Below are positions 38,825-47,955 of a stretch of DNA of 55,471 nucleotides, piece by piece. The stretch is from Candidatus Methylomirabilis lanthanidiphila (lineage in GTDB: Bacteria > Methylomirabilota > Methylomirabilia > Methylomirabilales > Methylomirabilaceae). The position numbers and the translations under genes were made by a program. The stretch spans positions 1 through 55,471 of the forward strand of contig CABIKM010000038.1 in NCBI GenBank assembly GCA_902196205.1. Direction: 5' to 3'. How positions within the stretch are numbered: the first letter of the stretch is position 1; each line of letters starts with the position of its first letter. Below the pieces are notes generated by a model. That model ran no database searches. It was not told the origin of the DNA and was given only the letters and a program-made list of their open reading frames with translations.

Positions 38825-41182
38825 TTGAGCGTAGAGGCATCCCCCCCATCCAGACTCGAGGAGCAGAAGCGTTCAGTGCAACCCTTCGCGAGTAAGGTAC
38901 GGTTTCTCGCCGCCAGTTCTCTCATTCTCTCCGTATTCTTCGTATTGGCATTCGGCAACGCCTTCGGCCAGGAACAGGCACCGGTCAAACAGCTCGATAT
39001 CAAGGGAAGCCGTAAGATCGATGAGGCGACCATTCGGTTCAAGCTCAAGACCCGGGTCGGAGAGCCGTTCTCACTGGAAAAGATCAGAGAGGATGTCAAG
39101 ACCGTCTATCGGTTGGGCTTTTACGACGATGTCGCCGTAGATGCCGATATCTTTGAGGGAGGCCTGAAAATCACCTTCATCCTCACCGAAAAGCCGACCA
39201 TCCGGGAGGTAAAGATCCGAGGCAACAAGGGGATTGCCACCGACAAGATCAAAGAGAAGCTGACACTCACTGAGGGTGGAGTATTCAATCCCCAGACGGT
39301 GGCGGCGAATGCGGAAAAGGTGCGGCTGCTTTACGAAGAAGAAGGGTATTACCAGGCAAAGGTCGTCCCGCAGACGGAGAAGACCCCGGAGGGAGATATC
39401 TCTGTTACCGTTGAGATCAACGAGGGGGGAAAATTTGAGATTGCCACTATTCGGATCCTTGGCGCCAAAGGTCTCAGCGAAGATGAGATCAAGGCGCGCA
39501 TCGCCACCAAGGAGCTGTTTCTCTTCTTCTTTTTTGGGACGCTGAAACGCGATGAGTTGCAACGCGATCTCGATCGGATTAAGGCGTACTACCTGGATAA
39601 CGGTTATCTCGATATTAAGGTAGGGGAGCCGGAGATCCGGGTGATTGAGGCAAAACAGAAGCTCGAGATCGGCATCCGGGTGGACGAGGGCGCACAATAT
39701 CGGGTCGGAGAGCTGGGAATTGCCGGCAATACGGTCTTTTCTACTGAGGAGGTGTTGAAGCCGCTTCAGATCGCCAGGCAGGGTATTTTCAGCCGGGAGG
39801 TACTCCAGCGGGACATGCTGACGCTGACGGATCGGTATTCGGAGCGCGGGTATCTCTTTGCGGATGTCACCCCGACCATTAACACTGATCGTGAGAGCCA
39901 TATTGTCGATGTGGGGCTGGACATCAGTGAAGGGAAGCAGGCCTTCCTGGAACGAATCGAGATTGCAGGCAACACCAAGACTCGCGACAAAGTCATCCGG
40001 CGGGAGATCCCTCTGAACGAGGGCGACCTGTACAATAGCCGTCTCTTGGCGCGCGGTCGTCAGAATCTGACCAATCTCGGCTTTTTCGAGGAGGTTAAGA
40101 TTGAGACGCGCCGGGGTACGGCTGAGGACCGGGTGGACATCGATGTGATGGTGAAGGAGAAGCCGACCGGCTCCTTTAGTGTCGGAGGTGGTTTCAGCTC
40201 CATCGATGGCATCCTGGGTTCGGGTTCTGTCACTCAGGAGAACTTTCTCGGATTGGGGCAGCGGATGTCGCTCTCGGCGCAGCTTGGCGCCAGAGCAAGC
40301 CGGTTTGTGTTGAATTTCTTCGATCCTCATATCCTGGATACGGGGACCTCGCTGGATCTCTCGGCCTTCAATCAGCGCATGCTCTTTGACCAGCAGATCG
40401 GCTTTGACCAGGATACCAAGGGCGGGTCGATCGCCTTCGGCCGACGACTCCACAAGGAGTTGTTCGGTTCACTGGGCTATCGGTACGAGCGTGACAAGAT
40501 CTTTAGTGTTGCCGACAACGCGCCTACGCTCATTCAGAAGCAGGAAGGGACGAGTACCACCGGGAGGGTGTCGCTCGGCCTCTCGATGAACCTCACGGAC
40601 AATCGCCTCGATCCGACCACCGGCTTCACCGGGGCGGCAACGTATCAGATTGCCGGGAATTTTCTGGGCGGGAGCAATAAGTTTCAGCGCATCAATCTCG
40701 ATCTTGGGTACTACCACCCGCTGGTCTGGAAGCTGGTCGGGCATATCCGCGGCAACCTGATTGTGGCGGACGCCTACGGTGGGAAGTCGCTACCGGTTCA
40801 GGAACGGATCTATCTCGGTGGGACCACCACGGTTCGAGGGTTCAAGACCTTTCACCTGAGCCCTACCGAGACCGTGACGGATGCCGACGGCTCGACGCAC
40901 AGGGAGCGGATCGGCGGTACCAAGGCCCTCTACTTTAATAACGAGGTGATGTTTCCCCTCTACGAGCCGTTGGGTCTCAAGGGCCTGGTGTTTTTCGATG
41001 CGGGTAATGCCTTCGCAGGGGGGGAGAGTCTCTCGCTGACCGATCTACGACCGACAGCCGGGGGCGGCGTTCGTGTAGCCACCCCATTTGGCTTGGTTCG
41101 CGTCGAGTGGGGTCTCAATCTGGACAAGCGACCCGGGGAGTCGAGCAGCGCGGTGCATTTGACTATGGGATCGGTATTTTAG
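38825..41182 (+). CDS. bamA: Outer membrane assembly factor BamA
   Basis: Central pore of the BAM complex, inserting beta-barrel proteins into the outer membrane. 785 residues: signal peptide (cleavage near GNAFGQ), five POTRA domains (about 50-430) and a 16-strand barrel domain from about 450 with the loop-6 VRGF motif in GGTTTVRGFKTF. The protein ends in Phe, as outer membrane beta signals do. The start is a TTG at 38825; no better start was found. It heads the outer-membrane gene run. Confidence 0.94.
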   Translation: MSVEASPPSRLEEQKRSVQPFASKVRFLAASSLILSVFFVLAFGNAFGQEQAPVKQLDIKGSRKIDEATIRFKLKTRVGEPFSLEKIREDVKTVYRLGFYDDVAVDADIFEGGLKITFILTEKPTIREVKIRGNKGIATDKIKEKLTLTEGGVFNPQTVAANAEKVRLLYEEEGYYQAKVVPQTEKTPEGDISVTVEINEGGKFEIATIRILGAKGLSEDEIKARIATKELFLFFFFGTLKRDELQRDLDRIKAYYLDNGYLDIKVGEPEIRVIEAKQKLEIGIRVDEGAQYRVGELGIAGNTVFSTEEVLKPLQIARQGIFSREVLQRDMLTLTDRYSERGYLFADVTPTINTDRESHIVDVGLDISEGKQAFLERIEIAGNTKTRDKVIRREIPLNEGDLYNSRLLARGRQNLTNLGFFEEVKIETRRGTAEDRVDIDVMVKEKPTGSFSVGGGFSSIDGILGSGSVTQENFLGLGQRMSLSAQLGARASRFVLNFFDPHILDTGTSLDLSAFNQRMLFDQQIGFDQDTKGGSIAFGRRLHKELFGSLGYRYERDKIFSVADNAPTLIQKQEGTSTTGRVSLGLSMNLTDNRLDPTTGFTGAATYQIAGNFLGGSNKFQRINLDLGYYHPLVWKLVGHIRGNLIVADAYGGKSLPVQERIYLGGTTTVRGFKTFHLSPTETVTDADGSTHRERIGGTKALYFNNEVMFPLYEPLGLKGLVFFDAGNAFAGGESLSLTDLRPTAGGGVRVATPFGLVRVEWGLNLDKRPGESSSAVHLTMGSVF

Positions 41183-41201
41183 CATCAGGAGGAAACGACG
41201 T

Positions 41202-41750
41202 ATGATGCGTCCGATATGCGGTTGGCGAAAATTGGCGTTCTGTGGGACCACGGTGATAATCTTCACGGCGTCCGCGGTTTGGGCTGCGGATTCTCCGATG
41301 CGACTCGGGTTTGTCGACCTTCAGGCGGTCATTACCCAGTCGAAAGAGGGGCGAGCCGCAGAGGACAAGGTGAAGGCGGAGGCGGCTGAGAAACAGAAAG
41401 AGATCAGTGCGAGAGAGGCTGAGATCAAGCAGATGGACGCGGATCTCCAAAAACAGACATCCGTCCTGAGTGAGGCTGCGAAGAAGGAGAGAGAGGAAGA
41501 GATTCGGCGTAAGCTTCGTGATCTCAAGCGAGTCACGGAGGACGTCAATCGTGACTTGGCCAAGCGGGAAGGCGAGATGGTGAATGATCTGCTCAGGGAT
41601 CTCACGGCTCTGATTCGAGACTATGGTAAAGAGAAGGGATATACCCTTATTGTCGAGAAGGGGCAGAGTGGTGTGATTTACGGCAACGATGCGGCTGATC
41701 TGACCAAAGAGATACTCGAGCGTTATAACACCCGCCGAACCAAAAAATAG
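41202..41750 (+). CDS. skp: OmpH/Skp-family periplasmic chaperone
   Basis: 182 residues. Signal peptide ending VWAAD. The mature protein starts [17 protein letters not shown], the family hallmark, then a long charged coiled coil (about 55-145) that forms the tentacles of the Skp trimer, and returns to a beta strand ([16 protein letters not shown]). Holds unfolded outer membrane proteins for BamA. AGGAGG is 8 bases upstream. Lies 19 bases after bamA, the usual neighbour. Confidence 0.94.
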   Translation: MMRPICGWRKLAFCGTTVIIFTASAVWAADSPMRLGFVDLQAVITQSKEGRAAEDKVKAEAAEKQKEISAREAEIKQMDADLQKQTSVLSEAAKKEREEEIRRKLRDLKRVTEDVNRDLAKREGEMVNDLLRDLTALIRDYGKEKGYTLIVEKGQSGVIYGNDAADLTKEILERYNTRRTKK

Positions 41751-41758
41751 TTGTTGCG

Positions 41759-42838
41759 ATGCAACTGAGAGAGCTGGCTGAAAAGCTGGGATGCCGGCTG
41801 GTCGGTGACGGTGAGACCGAGGTTCATCGTCTTGCTCCGCTGCACGAGGCGAGTGAGGGGGACTTGGTCTTTATAGCAAGGACCACCGACTTGCCGAAAC
41901 TGAAGACGAGCAAGGCCTCTGCCGCAATTATACGTGAGGGGAGCCCGCCCTGCCCCAGGCCGACGCTGCTGGCGAACGATCCCTACCTGACTTTTGTCCA
42001 GGCCCTCCGTCTTTTGTATACCTCGGATCAGCCAACGCCCGGTGTCCATCCATCCTGCGTCATACAGGAAGGCGTGCGCCTGGAAGAGGATGTGGCGATC
42101 GGACCGCTCTCGGTTGTTGAGGCAGGGGTAACGATTGGCCGGAGGAGCGTTGTGGGCGCACAGGTCTACATCGGGAAAGACTCGCGCATCGGCGCCGACT
42201 GCCGGCTCTACCCGCAGGTCATGATCCGGGAGGGTGTCGAGATCGGCGATCGGGTGATTATTCACAGCGGGACTGTGATTGGGAGCGATGGCTTCGGGTA
42301 TGTCAGGGGCGAACAGGGAATTCGTATCAAGATCCCGCAGGTGGGGCGGGTGATTCTTGAGGATGATATAGAGATCGGTGCTAACGTAACGATCGATCGG
42401 GCGACGATAGGGGTGACGCGGATCAAGCGTGGAACCAAGATCGACAATCTGGTCCAGATCGCGCACAACGTTGTCGTGGGTGCCGATACGGTGATTGCGG
42501 CCTTGAGCGGCATCTCCGGAAGTGCGAAGATCGGAGATCGTGTCACGCTGGCCGGCCAGGTCGGGATCGTCGATCATATCGAAATTGGCGATGATGCCAC
42601 CGTGGGAGCGCAGGCTGGAGTTGCGAAGAGTCTGCCGCCTGAAAGCGTTGTTCTCGGCTCGCCCGCCGTACCGCATCTCACATTCAAGCGCCGCGTTGCC
42701 GCAGCGAGTCGGCTTCCCCAGATCCTCAATACGCTCAAGCGTATTGAGGCGCGTCTGGTATCGCTGGAGAGCGCCAGTGGGACAGAGGGACAACAGTCGC
42801 AGACTGCTCAGTCGATATCCGAAAGGGGAGCCCATTGA
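41759..42838 (+). CDS. lpxD: UDP-3-O-acylglucosamine N-acyltransferase
   Basis: Third step of lipid A synthesis, adding the N-linked acyl chain. 359 residues: N-terminal uridine-binding domain (about 1-100), left-handed beta-helix of hexapeptide repeats (about 105-320) with the catalytic His in [12 protein letters not shown], and a C-terminal helix ([12 protein letters not shown]). It overlaps the fabZ start by 4 bases. Confidence 0.96.
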   Translation: MQLRELAEKLGCRLVGDGETEVHRLAPLHEASEGDLVFIARTTDLPKLKTSKASAAIIREGSPPCPRPTLLANDPYLTFVQALRLLYTSDQPTPGVHPSCVIQEGVRLEEDVAIGPLSVVEAGVTIGRRSVVGAQVYIGKDSRIGADCRLYPQVMIREGVEIGDRVIIHSGTVIGSDGFGYVRGEQGIRIKIPQVGRVILEDDIEIGANVTIDRATIGVTRIKRGTKIDNLVQIAHNVVVGADTVIAALSGISGSAKIGDRVTLAGQVGIVDHIEIGDDATVGAQAGVAKSLPPESVVLGSPAVPHLTFKRRVAAASRLPQILNTLKRIEARLVSLESASGTEGQQSQTAQSISERGAH

Positions 42839-43314
42839 TAGATATTCGACAGATTCAGGAGATGCTTCCTCACCGTTATCCGTTCCTTCTGGTCGATAGA
42901 ATCCTCGAGATCGAGCCTGGAAAGAGGGTGGTAGGGCTGAAGAACGTGACCATCAATGAGGCCTTCTTTCAGGGTCACTTTCCTGGACAGCCGATCATGC
43001 CTGGAGTATTGGTGATCGAGGCGATGGCGCAGACCGGAGGCGTCCTGTTGATGCGGACACTGAACGTGAGCGCCGAAAAGAAGCTCGTTTATTTTACCGG
43101 TATCGACCGCGCGAAGTTTCGCAGACCCGTACTTCCTGGGGATCAGTTACGGTTCGAGATCGAACTGCTCCAAATGAGAAGTCGGAACTGTCGAATGCAA
43201 GGCATGGCGTTTGTGCAGGATAAATTAGCTGCAGAGGCCGAGCTGTCGTGTATGGTTGTTGACCGGGAATCGCCGAACCTCCCTTCCGGCGTTCCTGTCG
43301 TGATGGGAGCCTAA
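42835..43314 (+). CDS. fabZ: 3-hydroxyacyl-ACP dehydratase FabZ
   Basis: Dehydrates 3-hydroxyacyl-ACP in fatty acid elongation and so competes with LpxA and LpxD for substrate, which explains its constant place between them. 159 residues, hot-dog fold; catalytic His and Glu in [20 protein letters not shown]. The start is TTG, supported by AAAGGGGAG 4 bases upstream and overlap with lpxD. It begins [20 protein letters not shown], as family members do. Confidence 0.96.
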   Translation: MIDIRQIQEMLPHRYPFLLVDRILEIEPGKRVVGLKNVTINEAFFQGHFPGQPIMPGVLVIEAMAQTGGVLLMRTLNVSAEKKLVYFTGIDRAKFRRPVLPGDQLRFEIELLQMRSRNCRMQGMAFVQDKLAAEAELSCMVVDRESPNLPSGVPVVMGA

Positions 43315-44090
43315 TGACACAGATTCATCCTTCGGCAGTTGTTGCCCCGGAGGCCAAGCTGGCGTCTGACTGCCGCATCGACGCCTTTTCAGTGATCGGT
43401 CCCGATGTGGTGGTGGGATCAGGGACCATCATCGGCTCGCATGTCGTGATCGAGGGGATCACGGAGATCGGAAAACGATGCCAAATCTTCTCTCATGTTG
43501 TTCTCGGCACAGCGCCTCAGATCTTCCAGGACAGGGGTGAGAGAACGAAACTGGTTATCGGCGATGAGACGGTTATCCGGGAATTCGCATCGGTCCATCG
43601 TGGCTCGGTGAAGGGTAGAGGCGTAACGGCACTGGGATGTCGGAACTACATTATGGCCTATGCCCACATCGCACACGATTGTATTGTACACGACGACGTC
43701 GTCGTCGCCAGTCAGGCCGGTTTGGCCGGCCACGTTGAGGTTGAAGCGCGAGCCGTAATTGGCGGGCAGACCGGGATCCATCAGTTCGTTCGCATCGGCC
43801 AATGCGCCATGGTCGGCGCTTGCTCGGCGGTACTGCAGGATATCCCACCCTTCCTCAAGGCGCAGGGCAATCGAGCCAAATGCTACGGGTTGAATACGGT
43901 GGGCCTGCGTCGCCATGGTATGTCTGAGGAGGCGATCCTTCGACTCAAGCAAGCCTATCGGTTGCTCTTCTTATCCCACTTGAATACGTCCCAGGCGTTG
44001 GATCGGATCGCATCGGAGGTGACCTCTTGCCCGGAGATTGATCACTTGATGTACTTCATTAAGTTATCGGCCAGAGGGATTGCGCGCTGA
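43314..44090 (+). CDS. lpxA: UDP-N-acetylglucosamine acyltransferase
   Basis: First step of lipid A synthesis. 258 residues: hexapeptide beta-helix (about 1-190) with catalytic His in AYAHIAHDCIVHDD, and a C-terminal helical domain (GLRRHGMSEEAILRLKQAY). The region IHQFVRIGQCAMVGA is typical. Shares one base with the fabZ stop. If this organism makes diamino lipid A, the LpxA would have to accept an amino acceptor; that cannot be read from the sequence. Confidence 0.96.
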   Translation: MTQIHPSAVVAPEAKLASDCRIDAFSVIGPDVVVGSGTIIGSHVVIEGITEIGKRCQIFSHVVLGTAPQIFQDRGERTKLVIGDETVIREFASVHRGSVKGRGVTALGCRNYIMAYAHIAHDCIVHDDVVVASQAGLAGHVEVEARAVIGGQTGIHQFVRIGQCAMVGACSAVLQDIPPFLKAQGNRAKCYGLNTVGLRRHGMSEEAILRLKQAYRLLFLSHLNTSQALDRIASEVTSCPEIDHLMYFIKLSARGIAR

Positions 44091-44094
44091 TGGT

Positions 44095-44225
44095 AGGTGC
44101 CAGGTACGGGGTGCGAAGTGCTGAACGCTGGGTTTAGGGTTTGGGGTTTAGGGTCCATACCCCATACCCGTTTCTCCGGTGCGGTGCGGTTCTCTACGCC
44201 TCGCACCTCGCACCTCGGACAGGAC
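44095..44225. repeat. Iterated-word array between lpxA and lpxI
   Basis: Words of three kinds: GGTGCCAGGTACGGGGTGCG on the left against CGCACCTCGCACCTCGG on the right (imperfect inverted), and between them GGGTTTAGGG and CCATACCCCATACCC. No gene. It stretches the lpxA-lpxI gap in an otherwise tightly packed operon. Confidence 0.65.
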
Positions 44226-44227
44226 TA

Positions 44228-45028
44228 GTGGAGCGCCTTGGGATCATAGCCGGCGGGGGTCCGCTTCCGATTGTCGCCGCGCGGGATGCGCGCATGCAGG
44301 GGCTGAGGGTCGTGGCGGTAGCCGTCGAAGAGGCGGCTTCTATCGATCTGGTTGATGAAGTCGATGCGATCTGTTGGGTTGGGGCCGGACAACTTGGGCG
44401 GTTGATTGCAGCGCTCAAGCGTGAACAGGTGACGGATGCCGTCATGCTTGGAAGGGTCCCGCTTGATTTACTCTTTTCCCGCGCGAAGATCGATCTGGCC
44501 GGTCTGTGGTTCTATCTGAAGCTGAAAGACCGACGCGGCGATACGATCCTCTCGAGCGTGGGTGATCTGCTGGCGAGGGAGGGGATCACGCTGCATGATT
44601 GCAGACGGTTCCTTTCCTCGATTGTATTGCGGAAGGGCGTATTAACGGCACGAGCGCCCTCATCGGAGGAACAGCAAGATATCGGCTTCGGGAGGGAGCT
44701 TGCTCGGTCGATTGCGCAGTTGCGAATCGGCCAAACGGTCGTAGTGAAACGCCGAACCGTCCTCGCCGTAGAGGCGCTGGAGGGAACAGATGCCGCCATT
44801 CGCCGCGGCGGCACACTCGGCAATGGAGGAGTGGTGGTCGTCAAGGTGGGACGTCCGGATCAGGATATGCGCTTCGATCTACCGGTTATCGGGCCGGAGA
44901 CTGTGGCGGCTCTTGAAGATGCGGGCGCAACGGCGCTGGCCCTGGATGGCGATCAGACGTTAATTCTCGAACGGGAGCAGGTTGTGGCGAGGGCCGATCG
45001 GCTTGGCCTGGCGATTGTGGCGGATTAA
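44228..45028 (+). CDS. lpxI: UDP-2,3-diacylglucosamine pyrophosphatase LpxI
   Basis: Hydrolyses UDP-2,3-diacylglucosamine to lipid X; the DUF1009 enzyme that replaces LpxH in many bacteria. 266 residues. LGIIAGGGPLPIVAARDARM at the start and GRVPLDLLFSRAKIDLA are family features; the C-terminal domain ends with PVIGPETVAALEDAGATALA. The GTG at 44228 is chosen because the family begins here; AGGA is 3 bases before. The frame continues to 44141 through the repeat array, which I do not take as coding. Confidence 0.93.
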   Translation: MERLGIIAGGGPLPIVAARDARMQGLRVVAVAVEEAASIDLVDEVDAICWVGAGQLGRLIAALKREQVTDAVMLGRVPLDLLFSRAKIDLAGLWFYLKLKDRRGDTILSSVGDLLAREGITLHDCRRFLSSIVLRKGVLTARAPSSEEQQDIGFGRELARSIAQLRIGQTVVVKRRTVLAVEALEGTDAAIRRGGTLGNGGVVVVKVGRPDQDMRFDLPVIGPETVAALEDAGATALALDGDQTLILEREQVVARADRLGLAIVAD

Positions 45029-45065
45029 GGGCGCGGTCCTGCTGACCTTGAGGGACAGATTGGGC

Positions 45066-46022
45066 ATGAAGAACGGGAATAACGGAAAGCCGGTTCGAGT
45101 CGGTGTCGTGGGTGTGGGCTATGTGGGACATCATCACGCCAGGATCTATTCGGAGTTGCCTGGTGTTGAACTGGTCGGAGTCGTCGATATCGACGAGCAT
45201 CGCCTGCAGGAGGTTGGGCTGCGGCATCGGATCCGACTGTGTCGGGATTACCGCGAGCTTCTGGAAAGGGTAGATGCTGTCAGTATCGCGGTTCCGACCC
45301 TGCTGCACTACCCGATTGCCAAGGAATTTCTGAAGCGCGGGGTGGACGTATTGGTAGAGAAACCGATTGCGCAGCTCCCCGCTCAGGCCGACGAACTGGT
45401 TGAGATCGCCAGACTTGACGATCGAATCTTTCAGGTCGGCCACATCGAGCGATTCAACGGCGCGGTGAAGGCGCTCGAGGCTGTTGTGAGGAGCCCAGGC
45501 TTCATCGAATGCCACCGCCTTGGTCCTTTCGCTCACCGCAATACGGACGTCGATGTCGTCCTTGATCTGATGATCCATGACATCGATATTGTGCTGAACC
45601 TGGTCAAGTCGCCTGTCGTCGCGGTGACGACTGTCGGGGTTCCGGTCATCTCCGATCAAGTGGATATCGCCAATGCTCGGCTTGAGTTTGAATCGGGGTG
45701 TGTCGCCAACCTGACCGCCAGCCGGGTGAGCATCGAACGAGTGCGGCGGATACGGATCTTTCAACGCGATACCGTCATCTCCCTTGATTATACCCAGCAA
45801 GAGATCACGGTGTACCATCGTATCCCAGGGGCGAGTGAGGCGGCCGACGAAACCACCCCGGCGATCGTGAAAGAAGAGATCCCCATTGATAAGGCAGAGC
45901 CGCTTCGCGTCGAGCTTGAAAGTTTTATCGAGTGCGTGCGGGCCCGGAAAAGACCGCTGGTGTCGGGAGAGGAAGGACGGGATGCCCTGAAAGTGGCCTC
46001 TCAGATTGTGGAGCGGTTGTAG
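45066..46022 (+). CDS. Gfo/Idh/MocA-family oxidoreductase in the lipid A operon
   Basis: 318 residues. Rossmann start VRVGVVGVGYVGHHHARIYS, then VLVEKPIA with the conserved Lys, and HDIDIVLNLV in the C-terminal domain. Family members oxidise or reduce sugars with NAD(P). Its place between lpxI and lpxB recalls GnnA, which makes the 3-keto sugar for 2,3-diamino lipid A, but the partner aminotransferase GnnB is missing here. The ATG at 45066 fits the family start. The specific reaction is therefore open. Confidence 0.88.
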   Translation: MKNGNNGKPVRVGVVGVGYVGHHHARIYSELPGVELVGVVDIDEHRLQEVGLRHRIRLCRDYRELLERVDAVSIAVPTLLHYPIAKEFLKRGVDVLVEKPIAQLPAQADELVEIARLDDRIFQVGHIERFNGAVKALEAVVRSPGFIECHRLGPFAHRNTDVDVVLDLMIHDIDIVLNLVKSPVVAVTTVGVPVISDQVDIANARLEFESGCVANLTASRVSIERVRRIRIFQRDTVISLDYTQQEITVYHRIPGASEAADETTPAIVKEEIPIDKAEPLRVELESFIECVRARKRPLVSGEEGRDALKVASQIVERL

Positions 46023-46027
46023 GCCAG

Positions 46028-47200
46028 ATGCGGGATGGTCGGATCCTGATTGTCGCAGGCGAGTCCTCGGGAGATCTGCATGCCGCCGGGGTGGTTGCTG
46101 AGCTGCGGCGGCGCGCCCCGGACCTGACCATAGAGGGAATCGGGGGAGAGAGGATGCGTCGGGCGGGCGTCCGTCTTCACGCGCATGCCGGAGATCTGGC
46201 TGTCGTGGGCCTTGTCGAGGTGGCTGGCAGGCTCCCTGCTATCTGGCGCGCGTACCGGAGCATGATCCGCTGCTTACGCGACCGACGCCCCGATCTGGTG
46301 ATCCTTGTGGATTTTCCGGACTTCAACCTGAGGCTCGCTCGCCGTGCATTCCGACTGGGCATTCCGGTGGTCTACTTTATCGGTCCGCAGGTATGGGCGT
46401 GGCGTGCCGGCCGGATACGAGCGATTGCCAGGTATGTCCGACGGCTTTTGGTTATCTTTCCCTTTGAGGAAGGTTTCTATCGAGACCGGGGGGTTGAGGC
46501 GTCATATGTCGGACACCCGCTTATGGATCGATTAGCATGCGCACCATCGATGGATGAGGCGCGTCGCCGTCTGGGGCTGGAGGGGGAGGCTCCGGTGTTG
46601 GGGCTTCTGCCTGGCAGCCGCGTAGGTGAACTTGCGCGGCATCTGCCCGTCTTACTCAGATCGGCCAAGCAACTGATGGCGGAGCGGCCGGATCTTCGTG
46701 TCATAATCGCCGCGGCCGACGGGCTGCCCCTCGACCTTATCGGGTCCTACGTCAACCAAGAGGCTGTCTCAGTCAGAGTCGTACAGGGGCGGACCTACGA
46801 GGTCGTGGCTGCCTCTGATCTGATTCTTGTGGCGTCTGGCACCGCAACCCTCGAGGCAGGCATCATCGGGACCCCCATGGTGATTGTGTATCGTCTCGCA
46901 TTTCTCTCATGGCTGTTTGGCCGCCTCTTGATCAGGGTTCCGTACATCGGTATGGTGAATCTGGTAGCGGGAAAACGGGTTGTGCCTGAGTTGATTCAAT
47001 TTCAGGCGACGCCGGAGCGAATCGCCGACGAAGCGCGTCGGCTGCTCCAATCTGCAGAACAACGTTGCCGAACGCGGCAGGAGCTCCGGCAGATGCGTGA
47101 TCGCCTGGGACCGTCTGGAGCCTTGAGCCGGACAGCAGACGCGATCCTTGAGTGTTTGCGGTCCGGCGTGTTGGAAGAGATGGTGGCCCAGGGCGGGTAA
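46028..47200 (+). CDS. lpxB: Lipid-A-disaccharide synthase
   Basis: Joins UDP-2,3-diacylglucosamine and lipid X to the disaccharide. 390 residues, GT-B fold, family 19: RILIVAGESSGDLHAAGV at the N-terminus, VYFIGPQVWAWRAGR, LGLLPGSRVGELARHLPVLL and VASGTATLEAGIIGTPMVIV. The ATG at 46028 is 5 bases after the upstream stop. Overlaps the next gene by one base. Confidence 0.96.
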   Translation: MRDGRILIVAGESSGDLHAAGVVAELRRRAPDLTIEGIGGERMRRAGVRLHAHAGDLAVVGLVEVAGRLPAIWRAYRSMIRCLRDRRPDLVILVDFPDFNLRLARRAFRLGIPVVYFIGPQVWAWRAGRIRAIARYVRRLLVIFPFEEGFYRDRGVEASYVGHPLMDRLACAPSMDEARRRLGLEGEAPVLGLLPGSRVGELARHLPVLLRSAKQLMAERPDLRVIIAAADGLPLDLIGSYVNQEAVSVRVVQGRTYEVVAASDLILVASGTATLEAGIIGTPMVIVYRLAFLSWLFGRLLIRVPYIGMVNLVAGKRVVPELIQFQATPERIADEARRLLQSAEQRCRTRQELRQMRDRLGPSGALSRTADAILECLRSGVLEEMVAQGG

Positions 47201-47886
47201 TGGGGAAGTCGCCCTTGTCCCGGGCGGTCGGTGTGCTCAAGGAAGACCCCCGTGTTGCGCGAATGGTTCCATGGCTGGCTGCGGGGTTGATGCGATGCCT
47301 GTTTCGCTTGCTTCGAGTGGTTCATGTGGACCGTGCGTATCCGGAACGCTGCTGGGCAAGAGGGGAGCGGATCATCATAGCCTTCTGGCATGGCCGGCTC
47401 CTGATGATGCCGTTTGCCTATCCCGGCACGCCCAGCGCGCTACTGATCAGCCAGCATCGGGATGGAGAATATCTCAGCCGAATCGCAACGCGGTTTGGAT
47501 TTGAGGTCGTTCGAGGCTCGGCAACGCGAGGCGGGATGCGCGCCGTGAAACAGATGATCCGCGCCATCAGAGAGAGGCTGAACCTGGCGATCGCCCCGGA
47601 TGGGCCGAAGGGACCACGAGCAAAGGTGAAGTCCGGCGTCATCGAGATGGCGAGGCTGACTGGGGCCCCTATTGTGCCGGTCAGTTTCAGCGCATCGCGA
47701 CGCCGACTCCTGAAGAGTTGGGATGCGTTCCTGGTGCCGGTTCCCTTTTCCCGCGCCGTCTACATCTGGGGAGAACCGATGTACGTGCCACGGACGGCGA
47801 CGAAGGATGAGGTGGCGCAATACCAGGAAGCCCTTGAAGCCCGCCTGAATCTGCTCACGATGAAGGCCGATAATTATTTCCGATAG
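47200..47886 (+). CDS. DUF374 lysophospholipid-acyltransferase-like protein
   Basis: 228 residues with one possible N-terminal membrane helix (PWLAAGLMRCLFRLLRVV). DUF374 signatures: IIIAFWHGRLLMMPF with the catalytic-type His, RGSATRGGMRA and LAIAPDGPKGPRAKVKSG. Family members sit in lipid A gene clusters and are thought to act as acyltransferases, but no precise substrate is established. Starts on the lpxB stop (TAATG). Confidence 0.88.
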   Translation: MGKSPLSRAVGVLKEDPRVARMVPWLAAGLMRCLFRLLRVVHVDRAYPERCWARGERIIIAFWHGRLLMMPFAYPGTPSALLISQHRDGEYLSRIATRFGFEVVRGSATRGGMRAVKQMIRAIRERLNLAIAPDGPKGPRAKVKSGVIEMARLTGAPIVPVSFSASRRRLLKSWDAFLVPVPFSRAVYIWGEPMYVPRTATKDEVAQYQEALEARLNLLTMKADNYFR

Positions 47887-47899
47887 CGTTTTTAGCGTG

Positions 47900-47955
47900 T
47901 ATTGCGTCTATTGCGTACAACGCAACGGACGCAACGGACGCAACGGACGCAATGA
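47900..47955. repeat. Nine-base iterated array over the waaA start
   Basis: Three exact tandem copies of ACGCAACGG at 47920-47946, then ACGCAATGA at 47947-47955, which contains the waaA ATG. On the left, ATTGCGTCT and ATTGCGTAC run in the opposite sense, so the array can fold back. No ribosome binding site is visible before waaA. Confidence 0.75.

Noticed and set aside
47920-47955. Tandem ACGCAACGG units considered as a CRISPR array
   Set aside because: Nine-base units are contiguous with no spacers and no cas genes are in the window.
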